NCBI RefSeq assembly: GCF_900111445.1
Contig: NZ_FOHE01000009.1
Location: 62,001-126,000 of the forward strand
From: Oceanobacillus limi
GTDB lineage: Bacteria; Bacillota; Bacilli; Bacillales; Amphibacillaceae
Length of the DNA stretch: 64,000 nucleotides
Direction: 5' to 3'
Under the pieces are notes generated by a model, which had not been told where the DNA came from, did not search any database, and worked only from the letters and a program-made list of their open reading frames with translations. The translations under genes and the position numbers were made by a program. The stretch's first letter is position 1; every line of letters begins with the position of its first letter. Shown here piece after piece: positions 32,858 through 41,831 of this stretch.

Positions 32858-34393
32858 CTATTTTGCCTCCTTCGATAACGTTTCCTGCTCTTCTGCTGAA
32901 GAAGCTTTCCACTTCGTCATACTCATTAGAATACCAATTACTAATGCTCCAATAGCAACTGCCCATCCACCCCATAGGATAAATGCGTTGGAATAGTTCT
33001 CATAGTTACCAGTATCCGTTCCAAACTCTCTTAATAAGTTCTGTTTAAATAGACCAAACATCATGTATCCAAGAACAAGCGGTGTAATACCAGCTAAACT
33101 AATCGTCCACCAAGAACCTAAACGAATATCTGATAATCCATTTGCATGAGATTTTAGATCATTAACTTTGCGTAATACCCAAGCAATCAGTACTACCTCT
33201 ACAAGTCCTACAAAAGCAACACCGAATTGATTAATAAAGTAATCAGCAGCATCTAGGAAGAATAGTCCACCTTGTGTTGCAAAAAGTAGGGAAATTAGTG
33301 CGGACAATCCACCACCTAAAGCAACTGCTTTTGTACGAGAAATTTTAAACTTATCAACTAGTCCTGCAATATACGTTTCACAAATAGAAATTAACGATGA
33401 TAATCCGGCTAGTACAAGTGAAGCGAAGAATAAGAAACCAAACAATCCATTTAATCCTGGGAATTGATTAATGATTTCTGGGAATACAACAAATGCTAAC
33501 CCTACTCCACCAGCAACTACTTCATCTACGCCGACTCCAACCTGGCCAGCCATGAATCCAAGTGCAGCAAATACTCCAATACCTGCTAGTAATTCAAAAC
33601 TAGAATTACCAAATCCAACGATAAACGCGTTGTTTGTAATATCTGATTTTTTAGGTAAATAACTAGAATACGTAATCATAATCGCAAATGCAATAGACAA
33701 ACTAAAGAATATTTGACCATATGCAGCCACCCATACGTCTGGTGATAGGATTTGACTAAAATCAGGTGCAAAGAATGCTTCCAATCCATCGATTGCTCCA
33801 GGTAAAGTTAATGCCCGAATTACGATAATAAGAAATACAATTACCAATGCTGGAATAAAAATTCGGTTTGCAACTTCAATACCTTTTTTAACTCCTTTAA
33901 ATAGGACCCCTAACACTACAGCCCACACAAGAAGTAATGGGATAAGAACGCCTAATTCAAATCCACCAGTTTGCCCTGGTTCAACGGTTAAATTCAAATA
34001 ATCATTAAATAAGAATGCCTCCGTATCCGATCCCCAGTTTAAATTGAAAGAAAATACAGAATAAGACATTGCCCAGGCAATAATTACGGAATAATATGTC
34101 GAAATTACGAAGGCTACTAAAACAGCCCACCACCCAATAAATTCCGTTTTCTTATTCATTTTCTTAAATGTTAACGGTGCGGAGCCACGATATTTATGAC
34201 CCATGGTAAATTCCATGATCAAGATCGGAATCCCTGCCGTTAACAGTGCAAATAGGTAGGGAATAAAAAAGGCACCTCCACCATTTTCAAATGCTGTAGC
34301 AGGAAAGCGCCAAATATTTCCTAGACCTACTGCTGAACCGACTGCCGCTAATATGAAGCCAGCTCTTGTCCCCCATTGAGAACGAGTTTCCAT
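32858..34393 (-). CDS. metP: NSS-family Na+-coupled amino-acid transporter (MetP-like)
   Basis: A 511-residue, roughly 12-helix neurotransmitter:sodium symporter. The helix 1 sodium/substrate motif GFILAAVGSAVGLGNIWRFP (about 12-31) is characteristic. Later, GGGAFFIPYLFALLTAGIP and LSSLISICETYIAGL also match. With the MetS-like gene directly downstream, the likely substrates are methionine and alanine. GGGGAGG precedes the ATG. A perfect consensus promoter and a 10-bp inverted repeat lie upstream. Confidence 0.9.
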   Translation of the reverse strand: METRSQWGTRAGFILAAVGSAVGLGNIWRFPATAFENGGGAFFIPYLFALLTAGIPILIMEFTMGHKYRGSAPLTFKKMNKKTEFIGWWAVLVAFVISTYYSVIIAWAMSYSVFSFNLNWGSDTEAFLFNDYLNLTVEPGQTGGFELGVLIPLLLVWAVVLGVLFKGVKKGIEVANRIFIPALVIVFLIIVIRALTLPGAIDGLEAFFAPDFSQILSPDVWVAAYGQIFFSLSIAFAIMITYSSYLPKKSDITNNAFIVGFGNSSFELLAGIGVFAALGFMAGQVGVGVDEVVAGGVGLAFVVFPEIINQFPGLNGLFGFLFFASLVLAGLSSLISICETYIAGLVDKFKISRTKAVALGGGLSALISLLFATQGGLFFLDAADYFINQFGVAFVGLVEVVLIAWVLRKVNDLKSHANGLSDIRLGSWWTISLAGITPLVLGYMMFGLFKQNLLREFGTDTGNYENYSNAFILWGGWAVAIGALVIGILMSMTKWKASSAEEQETLSKEAK

Positions 34394-34415
34394 GTTATAA
34401 ACCTCCCCTTTTTTA

Positions 34416-34440
34416 TACTTACTACAATATGTAATAAGTA
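34416..34440 (-). promoter_or_regulatory. inverted repeat in the NSS transporter leader
   Basis: TACTTACTAC and GTAATAAGTA, spacer of five, match at 9 of 10 positions. It lies between the -10 box and the start codon, 10 bases upstream of the ribosome binding site. It could be an operator or an RNA hairpin that affects translation. Confidence 0.6.
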
Positions 34441-34483
34441 ATTTTCAAATGTTAACTTTTTTCAGAAATTAATCTTGTCTTGT

Positions 34484-34512
34484 ATTATAACGGTACTTTT
34501 TGACTATGTCAA
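34484..34512 (-). promoter_or_regulatory. consensus sigma-A promoter of the NSS transporter
   Basis: TTGACA (34507-34512) and TATAAT (34484-34489) are separated by 17 bases: both hexamers match the consensus exactly. Confidence 0.88.
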
Positions 34513-34652
34513 AGTAATTTTTAAATTTTCTATATTATTATTATAATACGAAATAAATAGAAAATTTATCCAAGATATAGTTGTAATAATATAAAAATGA
34601 GTTAGATCTAAATTACATTGCGTCTATGCTTTATGGAATTAATTCTCTACAC

Positions 34653-34683
34653 TAAAAAAAGAAAAACCCGAATTAATTCGGAC
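34653..34683 (-). terminator. NhaC-family gene terminator
   Basis: CCGAATT and AATTCGG form a palindromic stem, followed leftward by GGTTTTTCTTTTTTT. Confidence 0.8.
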
Positions 34684-34712
34684 TTTTCCTTGATTTATGA
34701 TATCTTTACAAC

Positions 34713-36260
34713 TTATTTTTTCTGTAATAGGGTATGAATGACATATGCACACCCTAATATTAGAAGGAACGTTGAAACGAATCCAAATAGAGCCACATGT
34801 GTGATTCCAATAATCACATAACCAATAGCTGATGCTAATGCAGAAATAATTGCATATGGCAATTGGGTTACCACGTGATCAATATGATTTGAACCAGCGC
34901 CTGTTGAAGAAAGTATGGTTGTATCGGATATTGGTGTACAATGATCTCCAAACACTGATCCAGCTAAAACTGCAGCTAGTGCTGGCAGAAGCAGTGATAC
35001 ATCGGCTATTACAGTTACTTCTGCTGCAATTGGTAACATGATACCAAAAGTTCCCCAAGAGGTTCCTGTTGCAAGTGCCATAACTCCTGCGATTAAGAAA
35101 AAGATGACCGGTAAGAAGCTAGAACTAATATTTGCCTGCTCAACAATGTTTGCTAAATATTCTCCTGTCTCTAACTTTCCAATAATTGTACCAATCATCC
35201 AAGCTAGAAGTAAGATATAAATTGCTGGTAGCATTGTTTTTATTCCCTCGAAAACAAGTTGACTCGTTTGAGCTTTAGGCTTGTCCTGTTGAAGATGAAA
35301 AATTAGTGCAATAAGAACTGCAGTAGCCCCACCAATAAACAAGGACAAATTGACGTCTGTATTTTCAAAAATCGATAAAAGGGTTACGTTATCAGAAATT
35401 GCATAAATACCGGTAATAATCATCGAAGTAATTGTCGCAATTAATAACACAGCAATTGGTACTAATAAATGATAGATACTTCCTTTTTCGTGCGAAGAAA
35501 AGACATTTGATAAATCTCCGGGTACCTTCCCACTATCTGGGTCTAATACTTCCCCTTCCTGCAATGCACGTGTTTCATGTTTGCGCATTGGTCCGATATC
35601 CATTTTAAAGTACGCAACTAAAAACACCAACAACAGAGAGCCTAATGCATAAAGGTTAAAAGGAATCATTTTAATAAATGCCTCAAGTGGTTGATAATCA
35701 GTCACTTCATTAGCTGTCAGTAACCCACCTATAATTCCTATTAAGTACGCTCCCCAACTCGAGATAGGTGAAAGGACCGTTATCGGTGCTGAAGTTGAAT
35801 CAATAAAATATGCTAGCTTCGCTCGAGAAATCTTATGCAAATCTGTTAGAGGTCTAGCAATCTGCCCAACTGCCAGCGCATTGAAATAATCATCAATAAA
35901 AATAATTAAGCCAAGTACTGGCGTCATTAATTGTGCTCCTGTTCGCGTTTTGATACGCTTTATCATCCATTCCCCAAATGCTCTACTTCCACCAGTAGCT
36001 TGTAAGAGTGCTGTCATCACTCCTAATAAAAGCAAGAACCCTATTAAAAGTAAATCTCCGGTATTCCATTCCCCTCCAGAAACAAATATACCGATAAAAA
36101 TAGCTCCTATTTCCTTTAAAGCAGTAATAATTGAAAAATCATGAATGAGCAATGCCCCAATTACGATACCAGCTCCTAAAGATAACAAAACTTTACGAGT
36201 AAGCAATACAAGTATTAGCATGATTAGTGCTGGTATAATTGAAAAAATTGTTCCTTCCAT
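34713..36260 (-). CDS. NhaC-family transporter (LysW-like) under lysine-riboswitch control
   Basis: A 515-residue, roughly 11-12-helix protein of the NhaC superfamily. The family signatures are LLLIGFLLLLGVMTALLQATGGSRAF, FIDDYFNALAVGQIARPLTD and LAGSVFGDHCTPISDTTILS. It would exchange a solute with Na+/H+. NhaC proteins controlled by L-box riboswitches were proposed to be lysine transporters (LysW). Since a lysine riboswitch precedes this gene, lysine or a related cation is the likely substrate. GGAGGTTACATAT precedes the ATG. Its stop is followed by a terminator. Confidence 0.88.
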   Translation of the reverse strand: MEGTIFSIIPALIMLILVLLTRKVLLSLGAGIVIGALLIHDFSIITALKEIGAIFIGIFVSGGEWNTGDLLLIGFLLLLGVMTALLQATGGSRAFGEWMIKRIKTRTGAQLMTPVLGLIIFIDDYFNALAVGQIARPLTDLHKISRAKLAYFIDSTSAPITVLSPISSWGAYLIGIIGGLLTANEVTDYQPLEAFIKMIPFNLYALGSLLLVFLVAYFKMDIGPMRKHETRALQEGEVLDPDSGKVPGDLSNVFSSHEKGSIYHLLVPIAVLLIATITSMIITGIYAISDNVTLLSIFENTDVNLSLFIGGATAVLIALIFHLQQDKPKAQTSQLVFEGIKTMLPAIYILLLAWMIGTIIGKLETGEYLANIVEQANISSSFLPVIFFLIAGVMALATGTSWGTFGIMLPIAAEVTVIADVSLLLPALAAVLAGSVFGDHCTPISDTTILSSTGAGSNHIDHVVTQLPYAIISALASAIGYVIIGITHVALFGFVSTFLLILGCAYVIHTLLQKK

Positions 36261-36476
36261 ATATGTAACCTCCGTTGTTTTGTTTAGTCTTGGTGTAAGT
36301 GCATGTGGAGATACGTTGTTTTGTACTAAAACAGCAAGAGTTCCATCACTAGCCTCTGACGCTGCATGTGAAACACCACGTCCTGTGGCAACATCGACTG
36401 TCCGCCCTAGCTGAGGTTATACTCCTTGCAAATAATTTATCCACAAGAATTAAATATTATTATTATCTAAGCAAAA
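36261..36476 (-). other. unexplained leader between riboswitch terminator and start codon
   Basis: About 215 bases lie between the lysine-riboswitch terminator and the transporter ATG. It is GC-richer than its surroundings in the middle (36310-36415) and contains small stems such as CCACAGGACGTGG. A frame in phase with the transporter stays open for about 53 codons back to a TAA but contains no start codon. I recognise no known riboswitch. It may be an additional RNA element or a remnant of coding DNA. Confidence 0.5.
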
Positions 36477-36516
36477 ACAAAAAAAGCAATGATAGAACAT
36501 AACCTATCATTGCTTT
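36477..36516 (-). terminator. terminator of the lysine riboswitch
   Basis: AAAGCAATGATAG pairs perfectly with CTATCATTGCTTT (13 bp), with a leftward T run. It sits just past the aptamer, so it is the expression platform. Confidence 0.9.
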
Positions 36517-36540
36517 CCAATATACGTTATCCTCCATTTC

Positions 36541-36717
36541 GATCAGTAGTTCCCCATGCATATGCAGCATGACAGTTTGCCTCTTCTTCAAAGACAACCC
36601 AGCAGTAATAGTATGACTTTTATTACGCTTCGGCATGTAACCCTTTCACCAATTTTCACCGTTTGTCAAACTCTAACTGATTACTCATTTTACATGCACC
36701 TCTACCTCACCGATCTG
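36541..36717 (-). promoter_or_regulatory. lysine riboswitch (L-box) aptamer
   Basis: Read leftward, conserved L-box segments occur in order: GATCGGTGAGGTAGAGGTGC at the 5' side, GGTGAAAGGGTTACATGCCG, AAGCG, GCTGGG, ACTGTCATGC, GCATGGGGAACTACTGATCG at the 3' side. The 3' end pairs with the 5' end to close helix P1. A terminator follows, so lysine binding should stop transcription before the NhaC-family gene. Confidence 0.92.
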
Positions 36718-36746
36718 ATAAGGTTAATTATTAAATTCAAAAATAT

Positions 36747-36775
36747 ATTATACTGGATTTTTAGTCATCCTGCAA
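36747..36775 (-). promoter_or_regulatory. sigma-A promoter of the lysine-riboswitch transcript
   Basis: TTGCAG (36770-36775) and TATAAT (36747-36752) are 17 bases apart on the leftward strand. The -35 lies within the end of yunB, so the two genes overlap functionally. Confidence 0.8.
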
Positions 36776-37555
36776 GTCATTATCTACCACATCATCCTTA
36801 GGAACTGCAATGGACGGTCCTTCTTTATTACCCCCGTAAAATTCTGGAACCTCTCCCATGACGAGTTGCTTATCAATCAGGATTCGGGTACTAACTTCTT
36901 TTACGTCTGTAACAAAAGGGATGATAATTTGCACATCTGCCTCTACCTCTACATATAGAGATACAAAAACGCCATTAATCCCCATTTCCTCTCGCTCTTC
37001 AACAAGTTCTGTCCGAACTGCACCGACTAGCTCTAAATTCACTGGAATTCGGGGACCAAGATTTGCTAATATAGAGTTCCCCGTTGCCTGACCGATTGGG
37101 ATTTCGATGACAGTTGGATCTCGATCAACGAGCTCATCAACCGTATCTCCATATGGATCTGGCTCCCCTAAAGGATCCTGATATTTAGGTGGCTCTCCTC
37201 GGTTCATACTATGAAAGAATTCTTCGACTCGATCTGTTGCAGCACGGTTAATTTTATTCACGATAGAGGGATCCCAATCAACACTCGTAATATACCCATT
37301 ATTATTTTGTTGAGTAATAGTTACATCTTGAAATGTGTAATTTTCGGCAAATTTTACTGCGGAATTAATTCCCCTAGTGGCAAATTCCGTTGTCTTATCA
37401 TCCGCAACTTCCATTAACGTAGGTGTTATTCCCTTATCAATTATAATAATACTGGCAATGGTACTTATAGTAAAAAGAATGAATGTCACCATTAAAATAG
37501 TACTTACTGGAGGTGGTGATCTTCTTCTCTTCATTCTCATTCGATGTCTCATCAT
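36761..37555 (-). CDS. yunB: sporulation protein YunB
   Basis: A 264-residue protein of the YunB family. A very basic N-terminus (RHRMRMKRRRSPPP) precedes a signal/anchor helix (about 18-42). The exported domain contains FATRGINSAVKFAENY and VIEIPIGQATGNSILANLGPRIPV, then EMGINGVFVSLYVEVEADVQIIIPF. YunB is needed for proper spore formation in B. subtilis and is mother-cell expressed. GGGGGG precedes two consecutive ATGs; a 16-bp hairpin covers that site. The tail is Asp-rich. Confidence 0.9.
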   Translation of the reverse strand: MMRHRMRMKRRRSPPPVSTILMVTFILFTISTIASIIIIDKGITPTLMEVADDKTTEFATRGINSAVKFAENYTFQDVTITQQNNNGYITSVDWDPSIVNKINRAATDRVEEFFHSMNRGEPPKYQDPLGEPDPYGDTVDELVDRDPTVIEIPIGQATGNSILANLGPRIPVNLELVGAVRTELVEEREEMGINGVFVSLYVEVEADVQIIIPFVTDVKEVSTRILIDKQLVMGEVPEFYGGNKEGPSIAVPKDDVVDNDLQDD

Positions 37556-37558
37556 AAT

Positions 37559-37597
37559 AACCCCCCTAAAACAATCTATGCTTGTTTCAAGAGGGTT
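37559..37597 (-). promoter_or_regulatory. hairpin covering the yunB ribosome binding site
   Basis: Read leftward, AACCCTCTTGAAACAA pairs with TTGTTTTAGGGGGGTT across a 7-base loop, 16 pairs if three G-U pairs are allowed. The right arm includes the GGGGGG site five bases before the yunB ATG. It could hide the site from ribosomes. No T run follows, so it is not a classic terminator for the upstream HD-GYP gene. Confidence 0.6.
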
Positions 37598-37625
37598 AGA
37601 ATTTAAAAATTATACTGAAATTCTT

Positions 37626-38711
37626 TTATTCTACGTTACAATCCACTATCGTAATATCTAATGATTTAGAAAGGTCAAGCTCGTATGAAGAAATTGCGCT
37701 TTCATTTTTACCTTTTATCACTTTGATTATTGGACGATCACAAAGATGCTTATTTTGCCTAACTACTATTCCTACTGTACCATCACTTAATAAAACAGAT
37801 AAACCATTTGGATAAACTGCAACACTTTGCTTAAAGGCTTCTACCAATTCTTTGTCGAATAAGCTTACTGCACCAGCATATAGTATTTCTAAGCCTTCAT
37901 GTGGTAGCATGGCATCGCGGTAAATCCGATTACTCGTAACCGCATCAAACACATCTGCTACTCCAATAATTTTTGCATACTTATGAATTTCGTCCCCAAA
38001 TAACCCGCGAGGATAACCAGTTCCATCTAAACGTTCATGATGTTGATATGCACACTGGGCTACTATGGAAGAAACAGCATTTTGCTTTCGTAGTAAATCA
38101 AACCCAATCGTCGTGTGTTCCTTCATGATAGAGAACTCTTCATCTGTTAATTTACCTGGCTTTTGTAGTATTTCTTGATCTATAAATGCTTTTCCAATAT
38201 CATGCAGTATCGCACCGGTTCCTAGCTCGGACAGCTCCGAATCATTAAGCTTTAAAGCAGAACCAATTGCTAACGAATAAATAGTTACATTAAGCGAATG
38301 CTGAAAAATATAATCATCTGTTAGAAATACGTCCGCAAGTAATGAAATGGATTCATCTTGATGTTTAATTTCATTCATTAACTTTCCAACAACTGATGTT
38401 AAATTCTTTTCTTCTTTGTCTAAGATAAAAGAATTTTCTAATAGATCGTTACTTTTCGCTTCCGAGAATATAGTACGTACAGATTCAGTTGCCTCACGCT
38501 TTAATTCTTCCGATATAACTGGTTCTATTTGAATATCCTTCGTTGATTCATCTTCTATATAGACATACGTTATCCCTTGATTTTGTAATCGTTGAATCAT
38601 GGTATCGCTCAAGCAAACACCCTTCTTCAATAAGATTAATCCATTATCTCTATGTATTGTTTGACCTAATATTTCGCCTGCTTTTAGTTTTCTTGTGCTA
38701 ACTAATCTCAT
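37626..38711 (-). CDS. HD-GYP domain protein (probable cyclic-di-GMP phosphodiesterase)
   Basis: A 361-residue cytoplasmic protein. An N-terminal domain of about 120 residues begins RLVSTRKLKAGEILGQTIHRDNG. The HD-GYP domain (about 125-320) has HSLNVTIYSLAIG, LHDIGK and HHERLDGTGYPRGL, the complete metal-binding and GYP signature; DVFDAVTSNR is also typical. HD-GYP enzymes break down cyclic-di-GMP, which often controls pili and biofilm. No receiver, GGDEF or transmembrane region is present. GGGAGAACAGA precedes the ATG. It sits between yunB and yunC, so it seems to be an insertion into the conserved order. Confidence 0.9.
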   Translation of the reverse strand: MRLVSTRKLKAGEILGQTIHRDNGLILLKKGVCLSDTMIQRLQNQGITYVYIEDESTKDIQIEPVISEELKREATESVRTIFSEAKSNDLLENSFILDKEEKNLTSVVGKLMNEIKHQDESISLLADVFLTDDYIFQHSLNVTIYSLAIGSALKLNDSELSELGTGAILHDIGKAFIDQEILQKPGKLTDEEFSIMKEHTTIGFDLLRKQNAVSSIVAQCAYQHHERLDGTGYPRGLFGDEIHKYAKIIGVADVFDAVTSNRIYRDAMLPHEGLEILYAGAVSLFDKELVEAFKQSVAVYPNGLSVLLSDGTVGIVVRQNKHLCDRPIIKVIKGKNESAISSYELDLSKSLDITIVDCNVE

Positions 38712-38980
38712 TCTGTTCTCCCTAATTGCATTATTAGAAAACTTAGCTTACACCAAGCCTCCCATGGTAGATGAGAATGTCTACTCATCTCTATAAAAAG
38801 TGTCATTTTTCGACAACCTACTTTAGAATATCAAAAACAAGTCTAAAAAGCTATTAGAATTCATTAACAATTTAATATATAGCAAACATTTGTGCTTGGT
38901 TTACAAAATAATCTTGAATTGGATCTGCGGATGAAAGACTTTAATACCGTACTCAATTAATTAATCGGAAATTATTATTA

Positions 38981-39008
38981 AAAAAATGCCTTCCTAATTG
39001 GAAGACAT
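38981..39008 (-). terminator. yunC terminator
   Basis: Leftward, AATGTCTTCC pairs with GGAAGGCATT and is followed by TTTTTTTAATAAT. It overlaps the yunC stop region. Confidence 0.75.
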
Positions 39009-39314
39009 TTATGTTAATTTGAGCAACGCTTCTTTACCTGTCATCCCGACTTCCCATCCGTAATCCTTTTTTGAAGCATCGGTTATTTTTGCTAATGGAG
39101 CATGTAGAAGCTCCTCAATCGTTCGAACACCTTCTGCCCTGCCAGCAATGATATTACGATCTTGTAAATTTTCGTTAAAGAAATCTACATCAAGTGCTGC
39201 ACACATAATATATCCAATTTCATTTGAAATAACTAATAAATTTGTTTTCGGAAGCTCTACGCGTGTTGCCGTGAAATACTTTCCTTCTACTTCAAGTGGA
39301 TTAACCGTAATCAT
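39009..39314 (-). CDS. yunC: YunC (DUF1805) protein
   Basis: A 101-residue YunC/DUF1805 protein. The start is the ATG at 39314 nine bases after AAGGAGGC; a longer frame lacks a site. The family blocks are MITVNPLEVEGKYFTATRVELPKTNLLVI and GYIMCAALDVDFFNENL, and VRTIEELLHAPLAKIT. Structural work on B. subtilis YunC gave an alpha/beta fold, but no function. It follows yunD. Confidence 0.85.
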   Translation of the reverse strand: MITVNPLEVEGKYFTATRVELPKTNLLVISNEIGYIMCAALDVDFFNENLQDRNIIAGRAEGVRTIEELLHAPLAKITDASKKDYGWEVGMTGKEALLKLT

Positions 39315-39387
39315 CGTAAAAATGCCTCCTTCTTCATGTACACTATATGTGTATGCATCTAAAAGGAGTTGTGACACAGTAATGTTT

Positions 39388-40791
39388 TTACAAATTACCT
39401 AGCGTGGAATAATGCTCCTTCAACGTAGCAGCAAGTAAATCACGCATAAATTCTGGGACGAAATATTTTTTTGTTTCCGATTTAGCTACTTCTGGTAATA
39501 AACGACCGAAAGTAAACGTGTCTGCTGTAGCTAATGAATATACCGTTTTCGGTTCTATTGCTTTACCATTCCGTGTAACTTCTTTCATATATTCTGATCC
39601 ATCTTCATGAAAGCCAGTTGTAATATCTAATCCAGCATAACTCATCCTACCAAGCAATACGCCACGAAACCCAAAACCCTTTAATTTTAATTCGGTGAAA
39701 TCCCTTGTTAAGGAGACACGTATTACTTCTAGTAATTCTGCTCCACTTAATTCAACTACACATGGATTAATTGGGTGGGGACATATACGATGAACGTCTC
39801 CCTTCGTCACTTTCCCTTTAGTAAAATCTCCTAATAAGAGTCCAGCATTTAACATAGCAATATCAGCATTTGTCCATTCTTTCAGTTTATTTGTAAGAAG
39901 TTGCATTATTTCTGTATGCTCAAACCATTTAATAGCAATGGGATTTTCAAGATAAGCTACTTGTTCATCTAAAATAACATCAGCACTTTGATTTAATTTC
40001 TCTATACTTTCTACAGTTGGTAAATCTTTAGGGAGATGCGTAATATCAGTGGCATAGGCTTCTTTATAAACGAGCTCTTTTCTTTTATGATCCCATGTTA
40101 AAGAAACCTCTCCAACAAATGTACAATGTTTCCCTGCAGCAGTTATCAATGTATTATTAATTATTTCCCCTGTACGGAGTAAATGGTGTGTATGTCCGCC
40201 AATAATTACATCGATGCTACTACATTTTCTAGCTATTTCTTGATCCTCGCTCAATCCCAAGTGAGAAAGCAATATAATAATGTCTACTTCCTGTTTTAAT
40301 TTTTTAACATGCTTTTCTAGTGTCGCAAATGGATCAGATACATGCCAGTCAAGTAATTCATAGAAATCATTAAATGGAGCTGTTAAGCCGACTACACCAA
40401 TTTTCACACCATGAACTGATTCTAAAAAAACCGATTCATGAAGCCAGCTTGGGTCTGACATTTCCCCCATCGTATTATGTAGGTTTGCACAGACTACTGG
40501 AAAATTAGCATCATCATACAAATGATATAGATCATGATGGGATAATGTTATACCTTCATTATTGCCTATAGTTACTGCATTGTAGCCAAGCTCATTTAAT
40601 AAATGGACATTGGCTTTCCCCATAAATGCCTCAGCAATTGGATGGACTCGATCAACATGGTCCCCCACATCAAAAAGCCAGCTTCCATTATTAATCGATT
40701 TTGCTTCTTTCATAAAATGAGCTACTTTCGGCCATTGTTCAAAATTACTATGTAAATCATTCGTATAATAAAAATTCAGTCTCTCATGCAT
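39388..40791 (-). CDS. yunD: YunD, 5'-nucleotidase-family metallophosphatase
   Basis: A 467-residue protein with an N-terminal metallophosphoesterase domain and C-terminal 5'-nucleotidase substrate domain. The motifs are YTNDLHSNF, FDVGDHVDR, TIGNNEG and GGHTHHLL, giving the two metal ions. The C-terminal half begins with the KVTKGDVHRICPHPN-like block. No signal peptide is present, so it would be cytoplasmic, unlike secreted 5'-nucleotidases. The ATG at 40791 follows GAAGGAGAAATC. It is 74 bases upstream of yunC, so they may be co-transcribed. Confidence 0.9.
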   Translation of the reverse strand: MHERLNFYYTNDLHSNFEQWPKVAHFMKEAKSINNGSWLFDVGDHVDRVHPIAEAFMGKANVHLLNELGYNAVTIGNNEGITLSHHDLYHLYDDANFPVVCANLHNTMGEMSDPSWLHESVFLESVHGVKIGVVGLTAPFNDFYELLDWHVSDPFATLEKHVKKLKQEVDIIILLSHLGLSEDQEIARKCSSIDVIIGGHTHHLLRTGEIINNTLITAAGKHCTFVGEVSLTWDHKRKELVYKEAYATDITHLPKDLPTVESIEKLNQSADVILDEQVAYLENPIAIKWFEHTEIMQLLTNKLKEWTNADIAMLNAGLLLGDFTKGKVTKGDVHRICPHPINPCVVELSGAELLEVIRVSLTRDFTELKLKGFGFRGVLLGRMSYAGLDITTGFHEDGSEYMKEVTRNGKAIEPKTVYSLATADTFTFGRLLPEVAKSETKKYFVPEFMRDLLAATLKEHYSTLGNL

Positions 40792-40842
40792 GGTTGATTT
40801 CTCCTTCAATAATACATTAATCTTCGAAGGTTCTTTCTCCGT

Positions 40843-41664
40843 CTACAGTAAACTATCTAATATCATTCGAATACCAATAATAATTAATAAGATGCGTAAG
40901 ATCAGTTCTAACGTTTGCGCTCGTAACAATTGATTTGTTTTTGCACCTAATCTACCACCAATCCAAGCACCCGGGATAAAAAAGAATAAGTACTCCCAAG
41001 CGATATGACCTAGAAAAATATGTGAGCTTGCGCCTACGATACTTGTAAAGAAAATAATAAACATCGAGGTTGCTGTAGCAATATGTGCAGGTATACCGAA
41101 TAGTAGGATCATGGCAGGAACCATAATAGAACCTCCGCCAATTCCAAACAAACCAGATAACGTTCCAACTATTAACGACAGTGCAACTGCCTGCCAAACA
41201 GAGATGGAATATTGATACGTTACTCCATCAAGAAGAAATTCTCTTTGGTGATTCTTTTCTTTGAACGAAACATTAGATGAAGGCTCCCGACGCTTTAATG
41301 AAAATAACGCAGTAATACAAATCATTAATATCCCAAAATAAAGTAAAAATGCATCCGTATCCACAAACTGGTTTAACCAAGAACCAATAACGCCACCTGG
41401 AATACTTCCAAACAAAAATAATAGACCTGTTCGATAATCAACACGGCCCCTTTTAAAATAAGTAAGAGTGGATGAAAGCGAAGTAAAAATCATTGCAAAT
41501 AAGGAAATACTTACAATTGCTTGCGGAGTAGCCCATGCGAAAGAGTCGAAGGACTGACTCAATAATAATAAACTAGGAATTAAAATGACACCGCCACCTA
41601 ATCCAACTAAACTGCCTACAAATGCTGTCAAAGCCCCAATAATAACACAAATGATGTAAACCAA
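40843..41664 (-). CDS. yunE: TauE/SafE-family anion transporter (YunE)
   Basis: A 273-residue, eight-helix DUF81 protein. The internally duplicated half begins GALTAFVGSLVGLGGGVILIPSLLL and GTLSGLFGIGGGSIMVPAMILLFG, the two signature helices with glycine triplets. TauE/SafE proteins export sulfite or other organic sulfur anions. The start is TTG, after AGGAGAAATAG. It is followed leftward by yunD. The substrate is not known. Confidence 0.88.
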   Translation of the reverse strand: MVYIICVIIGALTAFVGSLVGLGGGVILIPSLLLLSQSFDSFAWATPQAIVSISLFAMIFTSLSSTLTYFKRGRVDYRTGLLFLFGSIPGGVIGSWLNQFVDTDAFLLYFGILMICITALFSLKRREPSSNVSFKEKNHQREFLLDGVTYQYSISVWQAVALSLIVGTLSGLFGIGGGSIMVPAMILLFGIPAHIATATSMFIIFFTSIVGASSHIFLGHIAWEYLFFFIPGAWIGGRLGAKTNQLLRAQTLELILRILLIIIGIRMILDSLL

Positions 41665-41831
41665 ACTATTTCTCCTCTATATGTAATAAATTTTATGACG
41701 ACTCCTATTATACTATTGATTGACCCTGAATTGAATATATATGAATATGAATTGTCACTTATTGAAAATTCCCTTTCCCATTTTGCGACCTTATTATGAG
41801 CGGAACTCCCCTTTTATGAGTCAACCCAAAC

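Noticed and set aside
36145-36414. 89-codon rightward frame opposite the NhaC leader
   Set aside because: It overlaps the start of the NhaC gene and regulatory leader on the other strand, with no ribosome site.
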